From positions 20,997,349 through 21,061,348 of the forward strand of contig CM038702.1 of NCBI GenBank assembly GCA_021613375.1: 64,000 bases of DNA. The letters run 5' to 3'. Shown here piece after piece: positions 35,437 to 46,375 of this stretch (positions within the stretch are counted from its first letter, which is position 1; each line of letters opens with the position of its first letter). Position numbers and translations under genes: made by a program. The DNA comes from Megaleporinus macrocephalus (Eukaryota > Chordata > Actinopteri > Characiformes > Anostomidae). Under the pieces are notes generated by a model. It was given only the letters and a program-made list of their open reading frames with translations. It made no database searches and was not told the DNA's origin.

Positions 35437-35657
35437 TTCTGTTACCTTCTAGAATTATCAGATATCAAACAAATCATATAATCAGTCTGATGAGGCAGAT
35501 TTACTTCAGCCAGATAACCTTGGTCCTAATAGTTCCAGAGACAAAACATATAACATATAACAAATAACTATAAATGACAGCACTACATATTAATAAAGAG
35601 GCTGAAATCTACCATATATAGTTTTAATAAAGTAGTTGAGATCTTGTATTCTCTGTT
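35437..35657 (+). repeat. Unexpanded relative of the 34-bp minisatellite locus
   Basis: It is closely similar to 37194-37400 (TTCTGTTACCTTCTAGA, CAGTCTGATGAGGCAGATTT, CTTGGTC, TAATAGTTCCAGAGACA, TTAATAAAGAGGCTGAAATC). After the shared flank, only about two units of the 34-bp repeat follow (35591-35657), compared with about 63 in the 37 kb copy. Confidence 0.85.
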
Positions 35658-35707
35658 AATAAAGAAGTCTGCTGTATTTATTGATATTATTGATGTTGTA
35701 CATCAAC

Positions 35708-35934
35708 AAGTATCTCCAAAATAGTAGCTTTACGGGAGAGGACAAAAACCTTCTTTATTTTGAATGTAAGTCAATGGAACCAGAATTTTTTCCAAGCTAT
35801 TTTGGATTTTTCAATTACTCTATTAAACATTAAAATTTCCCACAGTATGAGTGACAGCTGCTGTGTTCAAATAATGCAGAAAAATTAAAAACAACAAAAA
35901 TGGAGATGCATGTTTTTCTTTGGACAGTGACGTT
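35708..35934. mobile_element. MITE, TCGTCACTGTCCAAAGAA family, copy 4 (left end lost)
   Basis: The right terminus TTTCTTTGGACAGTGACG is present (near 35916-35932) and the interior matches copies 2 and 6. The left inverted repeat is missing. Confidence 0.75.
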
Positions 35935-37193
35935 ACGTGACTACGACCGTTTTCCATTCTTTGGTGCCTTTATGTGAACTGCACTGTAACGGAGGAGAGA
36001 GAAATGCAGTTTCCTTATAGGATATACTGGTAGGGAGTAAATGGCTGCCCGTAATGCAAATGGCTCCCAGACTGAATAGCTGCAACAGCAGCAACACTCC
36101 ACAGAGGAAAGAAAGTGAGTAAAAATAAAACCACTAGAAAAGCTGAAAGGCTTGAACTGCACCCTTAGTCTAAATAAAACCATGATTATATACTCCACCA
36201 ATGCTTTTAAAATGCTGATGCTGTTGTGGAATATAATAAAACTATTTACAGGAACAATCCTGCTTTCGACTTTGCTGCCTGGCTGCCGGCTGGGTTGGAT
36301 CTCTCACTTGACAGCAGCGCCCCCTAGTGCTGGAGCTCTGGTCTAGAAAGTGGCCGGGTGGTTAATAAAGGTGGTGATGGATGGGCATGAGAATGCATTG
36401 TCGTTTATAAGAGAGTCTTATCGTATATTTATTGACAGACTTGCAGCTGTTTGGGACATATACAGTACGGTGCAGCCAAATTGTACCAGTAAGGTTCTAA
36501 ATAATCATCTTATCTGTGAAAATTCCTTCATATTACTGCCAGGAAACTTTGATTCAGGACTCTCTCACAAGGTTTTGACATTGCTGAACAAAGTCTCTCA
36601 CACAGAGGTGTGTTTGCATAAAGTCACTTTCCTTCAGGACTGTGTGGGGAACATACAGAATCAGCTCAGCAAGAAGGCACAGAGGGGACTGACAAACAGA
36701 GAGAATATGTAAACAATGTGTATATAAATATGATAAACTACAGCACTCAGTCACTGCATGAGGTCGTATTGGCTGAACAAATTAAAACATTCCTGGAGCT
36801 CTTTAACTGGTAACATGGATGCAGTGTCTTAATTAGAATGCATTATAAAACCTGAAGCATGAAGTAAAATAAGCTAAACCTGTACGAGATCCTCTCTAAT
36901 GTGAGAAACTACCATCAGTAGGCACAGAGTGACTCCTCATACTTATCCTTGAGCGTGTTCTGCATTAGTGAGCTGAAGGAATCTCATCATGCAAAACAGT
37001 GAGGATCAAAACAGTGAGGACAAATCCAATCTGGTGATTTGTGAGGACATCTAGTGGCCCTGTGCTGACTTGCAGCTTGGAAGAGCAGAATCTCATGCCC
37101 AATAACACAATAAAACATACAATACAAAGTATAATATAATTACAAGTAAATACGTGTGTGACTATGTAAATAAATATATGAATTTGAAAATCA
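35935..37193. other. Non-coding DNA
   Basis: No supported feature. The frame at 36350-36712 has no recognised domain and no convincing splice context. Confidence 0.4.
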
Positions 37194-37347
37194 TTCTGTT
37201 ACCTTCTAGATAAATCAGATATCAATCAAGTCATATAATCAGTCTGATGAGGCAGATTTACTTTAGCTAGACAGCCTTGGTCTTAATAGTTCCAGAGACA
37301 TAACATATACCATATAACCTATAACTATAAATGGCAACATTCTATAT

Positions 37348-39504
37348 TAATAAAGAGGCTGAAATCTATTATAAATAGTTTTAATGGAGCAGTAAAAATC
37401 TATTATATAGTTTTAACAAAGCAGTTAAAATCTATTATATACAGTTTTAATAAAGCAGATGAAATCTATTATATATAGTTTTAATAGTGTTTGAAATCTA
37501 TTATACAGTTTTAATAAAGCAGTAAAAATCTATTATATACAGTTTTAATAAAGCAGATGAAATCTATTATATATAGTTTTAATAGTGTTTGAAATCTATT
37601 ATACAGTTTTAATAAAGCAGTTAAAATCTCTTATATATAGTTTTAATAAAGCAGTCAAAATCTATTATATATAGTTTTAATAAATTAGTTAAAATCTATT
37701 ATATATAGTTTTAATAGTGTTTGAAATCTATTATACAGTTTTAATAAAGCAGTTAAAATCTCATATATAGTTTTAATAAAGCAGTCAAAATCTATTATAT
37801 ATAGTTTTAATAAATTAGTTAAAATCTATTATATATAGTTTTAATAAAGCAGTTTGAATCTACAATATATTGTTTTAATAAAGCAGTTAAAATGTACTAT
37901 ATATAGTTCTAATAAAGCTGTTAAATCTATTATATATAGTTTAAATAAAGCAGTTAAACTTATATACAATATTAATGAAGCAGTTAAAATCTATTATATA
38001 TTGTTTTAATGAAGCAGTAAAAATCTATTATGTACAGCTTTAATAATGTGTTTGAAATCTATTATATATAGTTTTAATAAAGCAATTAAAATATATTATA
38101 TTTAGGTTTAATAAAGCAGTTAAAATATATTATATATAGTTCTAATAAAGCAGTTAAAATATATTATATATAGTTTTAATGAAGCCGTTAAAATCTATTA
38201 TGTACAGTTTTAATAATGTGTTTGAAATCTATTATATACAGTTTGAATAAAGCAGCTAAAATATATTATATACAGTTTTAATAAAGCAGTTAAAATCTAT
38301 TATATATAGTTTTAATAATGTGTTTGAAATCTATTATATAAAGATCTAATAAAGAAATTCAAATCTATTATATACAGTTTTAATAAAGCAGTTAAAATCT
38401 ACTATATATAGTTCTAATAAAGCAATTAAAATCTATTGTATACAGTTTTAATAAAGAAGTTAAAATCTATTACATACAGTTTTAATAAAGCAGTTAAAAT
38501 CTACTATATACAGTTTTAATTAAGCAGTTAAAATCTATTATATATAGTTTTAATGAAGCAGTTAAAATCTATTATATACAGTTTTAATAATGTGTTTGAA
38601 ATCTATTATATATAGTTTTAATAAAGCAGTTAAAATCTGTTATCTACAGTTTTAATAAAGCAGTCAAAATCTATGATATATAGTTTCAATAAAGCTGTTA
38701 AAATCTATTATATATAGTTCTAATAAAGCAATGAAAAATCTATAATATACAGTTTTAATAAAGCAATTAATATCTATTATATACAGTTTTAATAAAGCAG
38801 TTAAAATCTATTAAATATAGTTTGAATAAAGCAGTTAAGATCTATTATATACAGTTTAAATAAAGCAGTTAAAACCTACTATATATACTTTTAATAAAGC
38901 AGTTAAGATCTATTATATATAGTTTTAATAAAGCAGTTCAAATATATTACATACAGTTTTAATAAAGCAGTTAAAATCTATTATATACAGTTTTAATAAA
39001 GCAGTTAAAATCTACTATATATAGTTCTAATAAAGCAATTAAAATCTTACATACAGTTTTAATAAAGCAGTTAAAACCTACTATATATAGTTTTAATAAA
39101 GCAGTTAAAAACTATTATATACAGTTTTAATAAAGCAGTTAAAACCTACTATATATAGTTTTAATAAAGCAGTTAAAAACTATTATATACAGTTTTAATA
39201 AAGCAGTTAAAACCTACTATATATAGTTTTAATAAAACAGTTAAAAACTATTATATACAGTTTTAATAAAGCAGTTAAAATCTATTATATACAGTTTTAA
39301 TAAAGCACTTAAAATCTATTATATACAGTTTTAATAAAGCAGTTCAAATATATTATATACAGTTTAAATAAAGCAGTTAAAACCTACTATATATACTTTT
39401 AATAAAGCAGTTTAAATCTATTATATACAGTTTTAATAAAGCAGTTAAAATCTATTATATATAGTTTTAATAAAGCAGTTCAAATCTATTATATACAGTT
39501 TTAA
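37348..39504 (+). repeat. AT-rich 34-bp minisatellite (about 63 units)
   Basis: A unit reads roughly AATAAAGCAGTTAAAATCTA followed by TTATATACAGTTTT. Most units carry the canonical polyadenylation hexamer AATAAA on the plus strand and a TATATA core. Variant units with AATGTGTTTGAAATC or AATAGTGTTTGAAATC recur at intervals (for example near 37490, 37585, 37715, 38045, 38215, 38325 and 38595), a sign of block duplication. Flanking sequence at 37194-37347 is shared with the unexpanded locus at 35437. Confidence 0.95.
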
Positions 39505-40119
39505 AAGTTTTCAAACATTTCTACTGATATTTTCCTTCATAGCTTTTACTTTAGTTTAGCTTTATCTCATGAGTTTATTTTCTCAGAAATTTAACTGCAC
39601 ACATTTAGTTCATTTAAAAATTGTATATACTTTGTATATTTTATTTGTATACAGTGTACTGTCTCTGAGGAACTGAAGTAGTTTATTTTAATCTATCCCT
39701 GAATGAGTCAGTAACACAGCTCTGTTTAGTATGTGCTTATTTAGAGTGTGCTGTGCAGTGCTGTGCAGTGTTGCTACTATTATTTCATCCTATTAGGCAT
39801 CATATACAGTTCTGTGTGTGTTGAAAATGTAAAAAGCCATTGAAAATATCTCTTTATGTAAAACCCAACCCCATTAGTCACAACCACAAACACAGGCAAT
39901 GTAGATGAACTGAACAAAATGAAAAGCTTGTCTGAACAGATTTAAAACAAGACCAAATGTCAAAATACTTTAAATCTATTTTACTCCAATTAAAAAAACG
40001 TACATCACATTATGATTTTACAATAGACACTGCTCTATTCAAAAACAGTGATTCTAGTATTACAGCATTGTACTGAATAAAAACTCCTTTTTGTCTTCAT
40101 ACACAGGTGACGTAATGAC

Positions 40120-40120
<1 letters not shown>

Positions 40121-40175
<55 letters not shown>
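40121..40175. repeat. (AAT)n microsatellite
   Basis: Pure AAT run of about 55 bp. Confidence 0.95.
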
Positions 40176-40177
<2 letters not shown>

Positions 40178-40728
40178 AAATTCACACCTGTCAAATGTAA
40201 ATGTCACCTTTTGCTTCAGTACACTGTGAGAACATTATGAAAAATAGAATAGCCAACATTTACACACAGTTAGAACAAATACATCAGTTAACATCTATAA
40301 GCCACACGAATATTACACCAGAGTTAAGTGGACACCTGTAGAGAGACACGATAACAATCGATGCCTGTCCATAACGAGCTAGAGCTAAAACATACAGCTT
40401 CAGAGAAGCAACTGTATGGCTTTTAAACTCAAAATACAGTTAGCGGCTGTCAAATTACACTGTCTGCTGTTGTAGTACTGATCGAGTCTGAATAATGAGA
40501 TCGGTCTCGGACACTGGAAGGTGGATGTCGGCATGTATTGTTATGTGACCTCTCCAAGTTGCCCTTTGGAAAAATGACAGTAAGTCACACTGAAAGTTAT
40601 GGCCCTGGCCTTCATAACCTCGGGTGAAACCCTGTGGGTTCAGACTGGAGCACAATGTGTGGATTAAAACCAATCCTTTCTGTAAACATCACAGTTTTGG
40701 ACAGACCATGGCTGATGGAAAAGAAGGA

Positions 40729-40756
40729 AAGTGAGAAAGAAAGAAAGAAAGAACGA

Positions 40757-40788
<32 letters not shown>

Positions 40789-40800
40789 AGGAAAGAAAGA
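40729..40800. repeat. (GAAA)n microsatellite
   Basis: Imperfect GAAA tetranucleotide run on the plus strand with a few C and G substitutions. The apparent KERKKERKK and FFLSFFLS peptides come from it. Confidence 0.9.
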
Positions 40801-41179
40801 GACATTTGGCAAATCTAGTGGTAAAACAATACATTCTGTGCTTCTTTAGTGCAGCTGCAGGACACTTCAAATGCCCCAATCAGAAATAAGCTGAATATTG
40901 ACTACGCCTCAAGCTTCACTGGATTATTCTCTGTAGACCATGCAGAGGGGGCTACATGATGATGGTTTGAATGGCAGTAGGCTTTACAGATGCAGAGTTT
41001 TTAAACAAACGACAAATCATTTAGAACCACGCGTGGAACATGTTGATCTTTGGAATATTTCTACATTTGGGTCATCACTGCATTTCTTACATTATTCTTA
41101 AAAATTAAGGTCCCAACTAGGCGTGTGGAACAGTACCACAGATGTATCACTTTTGGTTTCCCAAAAGCGTCAGTTCCCA

Positions 41180-41385
41180 GCCGTGGTCCAGGAGGACCCC
41201 CAGCTCGGCACATTATTGTGTTCCTCTGCCAAAACACAACACCCACTTTTCAACTCAGGAAGTGCCTAAGTTAAATAGCAGATTCATTAGATCAGGTGGG
41301 TTGGGAGCACTGTGAGCATGTACAGGGCAAGTGGGGGGTCCTTCAGGACCAGGGATGAGGACCATTGTTCTGAAGGACATTTCAA
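41180..41385. mobile_element. Probable MITE with GGTCCAGGAGGACCCCC-type ends
   Basis: GTGGTCCAGGAGGACCCCC (near 41184) is roughly mirrored by GGGGGTCCTTCAGGACCAGG (near 41335-41354), about 150 bp apart. Sequences of this type (TCCAGGACCAGGGTTG) are frequent in fish genomes. Target duplications were not resolved. Confidence 0.5.
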
Positions 41386-41879
41386 TGGATGATCCTTGAT
41401 AGAAGCATGCTTATACATGAGATATGAGAGTGAAGAGCCTTTTTAAAGCTTAAACATCCTCCACATCAGCTGCTGTCCACAGTCAGTCTTTATAGTCACT
41501 GAGGCATCAAGGGCCTCACACGCATGTGTTTTGTTTATTTTCTTTAACTATAATACTGTGACTAGAATTGGTAGAGGTCTGACCAGAATAGTTTTTAGGG
41601 GCAATAAATGTTTTTAAACTACCACACTATAACAGATTAATATATAAGATACGTATATACGATTCTAGAACTATATTATATTATAACAATTTTTTTCCCC
41701 CAAAATAGCTAATTAAAACAGAATACAATTATATGCAAAGCATTTAAATCCTAAATATTTAATTGGAAATAGCAGAAAGACAACATATTAAATGTTAGAA
41801 GTGTTATTATTTTAAAAAATCATATGCCCATTTTGATGGCGATGATAGGAATAAATTTCAACAAAGTGGGTAATGTTAA

Positions 41880-42640
41880 CCACTGTGTTGCATCACCTCT
41901 TCTTTTAACAGCTCTGTAAGTGTTTGGGAACTGAGCAGACCAATTGCTGTAGTTGTGAAAGTGAAACGTTTCCTCATTCTTGCTTGATATGGCATCTCAG
42001 CTGCTCAACAGTAGCCTATACCGTGTGCATTAATGCCCCTCCATACAATCACAGATGCTGGCTTCTAAACTGTGTGATGATAACAAGTTGTGTGGTGCCT
42101 CTCCTATTTAGCCCAGAGGATGAGCATCCATAATTTCCAAAAAGAATTTCAATTTGTGATTTGTTGGACCTCGAGGCGCTTTTCAACTTGAGCTTAGGCC
42201 CAGAGAAGGCAATTGCATCTGTGGATTTAGCGACAATCTGTGTTCACAGACAATGGCTTTCGAAGTGTTCCTGAGTCCATGCAGTGATTTCCAGTACAGA
42301 ACCACGTCTATTGTCAAGGCAGTGCCACCTAAGAACCTCAACATCACCACCATCCAATACTAGCTTTTGGCCTTGTCTCTTACACTATCTCTAAATGTTT
42401 TAATGATATTATGTCCTATAGATAATAAAGGCACCAACTTCTTTGCTATTTTATACTAAGAAATATTATTCTTGTATTGTTGCACTATTGGTGTGGACAG
42501 TCTTTCAGAGAGCAGTGAATCCCCCCACCCACCCCTCTCTGAGATGCTCTTTTTATACCCAATCATGTTCTTGACCTGTTCCCAATGAACCTAATAAGGT
42601 GCATTTTACATTTTAGATGATTTTTTAGCATTACCCATCA
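41880..42640 (-). pseudogene. Tc1/mariner-type transposon relic (family 2)
   Basis: Nucleotide blocks typical of a common fish Tc1-type element occur in order: GCTCTGTAAGTGTTTGGGAA and GACCAATTGCTGTAGTTGTG (coding the C-terminus on the minus strand), CATACAATCACAGATGCTGG, CATAATTTCCAAAAAGAATT (near 42129), GTTCCTGAGTCCATGCAGTG, and TTTATACCCAATCATGTTCT (42552-42571) upstream of the start. Large internal parts are missing compared with the element as I remember it, and stops break all frames. Dead, internally deleted copy. Confidence 0.75.
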
Positions 42641-45628
42641 GCATTTTTCAGCATTGTTTGTCAAAAGGCATATATTTTTTAAATAACAGCTACATTTCTC
42701 AGTATCAACATTTAATATATTGTTTTTATACTGTTATAATTATTTCGTACATATTATGTCGTCTGTGAAAGTGAGAGACAGATGGTCATTGTATCAAATG
42801 CTGCAGGGGTTACGAGAGGTTTATGCTTCAGCACATCTCATCATTTTATGGCAGGAACCTCCAGAGAAACCTGCCCCAAACCCAGGAGATAACAACTTGG
42901 CCAGATGGGTCACATGAGCCAGATAAAACATGGAGGCAGGCATACAAGACTGTGCAGTTGCCAAGGCTAAGGAAGACCACTTTAGACCACGTTAGACCAT
43001 TCTCAGACCTATTAGAGCATGTCTGTGCTGCGGTATGCTCAAAAATAAAGCTTCTAATCTGAACGGGTCCCCCTCTTTATGTTGAAGTTAAGAAAAGAAG
43101 TTACAACAGTACTTTTTTTAATTACATATATTGTTTATGTGATTTGCACACATTGCATTCTGTGTTTATGTACATATTCTCAGTGTCCCAACAGTTTTAA
43201 ACATGGGGTTGTATTTTATTTTTACCCACAAAAAAAAAACGTTGGACTACTGGATGAATATACTGGGGGAAATCCTTGAATGGCTTACTGAATGGCTTAT
43301 TGAATGGCGTATCTAAATGGCTTATTGAGACCCCATTTCTTGTTGCCATTTGTTACTAAAATAGCTAAACGGAAACTCCAAGCTCATATACGCTTAACTA
43401 CCATTATCATCTTGTAACTGCAGCAGGACTGAATGTTAGAATAGATTAGAATAATGTTCAGTAAAGTGCTACGTTTTTGGCCAGAGAGTTCTTGTTTTTA
43501 CTGATGTCATTGTCTATATTATACTACTATGTATAATAGTTCCTCGTCACATGTATACAGGCAGTGTATTGTTTTTAAACTACTTACAACCACAGAATCA
43601 AACTGAACCAGATTTCATTAGAATTTCAAAAAGCACTGAATCAGACTAAACTTAGGCGCACAGAGACTAAAAATGTGTTGGGAGGAGAAAACTCACTATG
43701 ATGGAGGTGTGCAAGGCAAATCTTGAGCAATCTAAAACAAAGTCTGCACATGCCAGGATGCTTTCCGGGTGCGTATGGCCCTAAAAGGCCCCTCATACAT
43801 CCCCCACACCAGCGGTTAGCACTGTATTACATTTAAGCAGAAAAATAAAAGAATAGAAAACAATTTAAGACCAGACGGATCTTAGTAGATATACTGTTTT
43901 AGAACTCTCCCAGACCAAAAGACCAGCTTTCAGTCATAGACGGTGCTGTACTGACAAGAACAAATCCATTCATGTCTGCAGAACGCTAATACACAATGGA
44001 AAGAATCACTCCTTCACAAGCCTGAATAGCCATCCTGTAAAGGTAAAGCCAGATAGAGCTCCAACAGTTAGGAGACATGTTACAGTCTGCCGCATCTCAT
44101 TATGCCAACATGGAAAGCAGGTCAAGCAGTGTTCAGCCTACATGTGTGTTGCTGCAAACAGTATATGTGCCTCTCTAGTTATATTCAGGTTTTTAAGCCT
44201 ACAATATCTGCGCCTGCTCACGTTTTCATTGCACAAATGCTAAAAAATATAGTTTCAATTGTGTTTAATATATACTACTAATACAACTGGCAATCTGGCA
44301 AAGGAGAAGTAGCTGACACTTCAGTTTAGATTTCTCATATTACATAAAACTTTGGAGCAATTTTCAATCTTAGGTCTACTTTCAACTTTGTATTTAATAC
44401 TCTTTGTACGTACATGGTGCATTATACTGTACATCCTCTCTGGGTCTAAATTATACTGTAATCACACCTTACGCAATGTGAGACTGTACCTTACAAGAGT
44501 AATTCCTTTATAATTCATTCAAAATCTCTGCATAATTAACTGGTTAAAATGTAAACAACACCATTCAGAGTGGTCTGACATGAAATGCATTCTGGAGAAA
44601 AACCTGCAGAGTCAGAATCGTTCACAGTGGTGGTGAGAGGAAGCAGACGTTTGAAGAGTTTAATGCTTCTGCATGCTTCCTCACAGAAAATGATTTCAAA
44701 CATGCTGCGTGATGCCCAAGACACTGTTTTACGTATTGAGATATGCTTTTGACCTTAAGCGCCTCATGTTTAAATACACCCAGAACTGTAAGGTACTGAA
44801 ATAACCCTACAGAAATGTTTACAAGTCCTTATTCCAATAGACGTCATTTGATATAGGGTCAGTTGGATAAAGAAGCCTTTATGACAGATGACGTCTACTG
44901 GATTAAGCTTTTATAAACATTTCTGTAGGACTATGTCAGCGGTCATGACAAGCTTATGTATGTTTTTGTGTTGTAGATATTCATATTCATATCATCGCCA
45001 CGCTAAAGAAACTGGTAACAGGAGGTACATTTCACGTCACGCCACTCTGATAGATTTTGTTTAAATCTCAACCTTTGAAATAAGCTAAAATGTTTTCCCC
45101 ATTAAAACCTCTACAACTACCCTGAAACTTGTTAGCTTAAATAGCCTGTTTGAGAAGCTGTGTGATGACCGTCTAAGGTGTGCTATAGTCTTCAGAACAG
45201 ATTCCACCGGTGCAAAAATCCCCAACATTCAGTTGATCAATCAGCTGATCAGTTAGTCATTCAATCGAATATCAATCATTCTACTGGCTGTTACAAAAAT
45301 ATAGGTGATTTCAAAGAAAGGCATTTAAAAGATTTCACACTGAAACTACAGAGCTTATCCCGAACTACTCAGCTTATGTAGCAAGAGTAATCACATTTTG
45401 ATGCAAAAGAAAAAAAGATAAAACATTTAGAAGCACACTGTTGGTCAAATGTGGGATTAAAAGTGTGTGTGTGAATGAATGTTGGTGTGTGTGTGCACGT
45501 ATGCAAAAGTTTGAACACCACTGGTCATCTGACATGTTTTGTTGGTTTTCCAAGTGAAGTAAGTTAGGAAATATAGGGAATAAACTTAAATATGGCAATT
45601 TAGTGCACAGTGTCTATTTGCTCAAATA
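42641..45628. other. Non-coding DNA downstream of gramd4
   Basis: No gene or RNA gene recognised. It contains the inverted-repeat element at 44806-44929. Frames at 42720-43279 and 44536-44724 have no recognised domain. Confidence 0.4.
44806..44929. mobile_element. Imperfect 45-bp inverted repeat (MITE or fold-back element)
   Basis: The left arm (44806-44850) starts CCTACAGAAATGTTTACAAG and includes CCAATAGACGTCAT. The right arm (44885-44929), reversed, starts CCTACAGAAATGTTTATAAA and includes CCAGTAGACGTCAT. They flank about 34 bp. No coding capacity. Confidence 0.75.
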
Positions 45629-45634
45629 TTTATT
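45629..45634 (-). promoter_or_regulatory. Candidate gramd4 polyadenylation signal
   Basis: TTTATT on the plus strand is AATAAA in the gene direction and is the first such hexamer after the stop codon, about 640 bases downstream. It would define a 3' untranslated region of ordinary length. No transcript evidence. Confidence 0.3.
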
Positions 45635-46276
45635 TAATATTCTTTTTTTCCTCAATATATTAAATCCAGCAAATACACAGTCACTGTGCAGACATGTGTT
45701 AACTTCTTTAACTTAGAGCATCAATAAAACATGCCATCTGATCAGGGGTGCCCAAAATTTTCCTTACAACCATATGTCCATATGTGCATGTATGCACCGC
45801 CAACAATGTAAACTAACAGAAAAAGGCTTCACTTCATCAGTTAATATGCATTTGCAGCTTTGACATCCCACCACCCCCAACAGAAGTGCCCCCGAGTGCC
45901 CAGTGCGAGCCCAGCCTGGACAGACAGACAGAGAAAGGTAGCAAAATCCACATTGTCTATATGCAGCTCTACACACTACTCTTCAGTAGTCAGGCAGGCG
46001 AGGAGATCCGGCCCCCAAGCCCGATTCGGTGATGAGCCGTCAGTGTTAACGAATGAATAGTGGCCTGCTCTACAGGAATGTGCGCACACCTCTGTTTCTC
46101 CTCACTGGTGCATGACTCCTGTCCTTCACCTAGCTACAGTCAACCAAAGTGAAAGAGACAGGGAGAGTGCATTAGGCCACGCCCCCTGATTTCAGCCTGC
46201 TCCAGGTGAGCCAGGAGAGAAAGAGAGGAGAGAGGAAAAAGGCGATGTGACGGCCTCTCGGCAGGGACCGAGAGGG

Positions 46277-46375
46277 CTAGGTCTCAGGGCAGCCTGTGGT
46301 CAAGATCTTCATGTACTGCGTGAAGATCGCCTCGAAGGCCTCGTCTCTGTGGATCATGGCACCAAACACCAGGGG
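46277..46375 (-). CDS. gramd4: gramd4 last coding exon, GRAM domain end and stop
   Basis: It encodes PLVFGAMIHRDEAFEAIF and ends LTTGCPET then TAG (46277-46279). The acceptor is TTTAG at 46376-46377. The PLVFGAMxHRDEAFE block is the end of the GRAM domain as in vertebrate GRAMD4; the last eight residues differ from the mammalian tail as I remember it. Confidence 0.95.
   Translation of the reverse strand, partial: PLVFGAMIHRDEAFEAIFTQYMKILTTGCPET

Larger units (their letters stand above)
39505..41149. other. AT-rich non-coding DNA with two microsatellites
   Basis: No gene seen. It holds an (AAT)n and a (GAAA)n tract, listed separately. Protein-like frames across the latter are low-complexity artefacts. 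Confidence 0.5.

Noticed and set aside
40634..40879. Lys/Glu-rich or Phe/Ser-rich protein frames
   Set aside because: Low-complexity translations of the (GAAA)n microsatellite on both strands.
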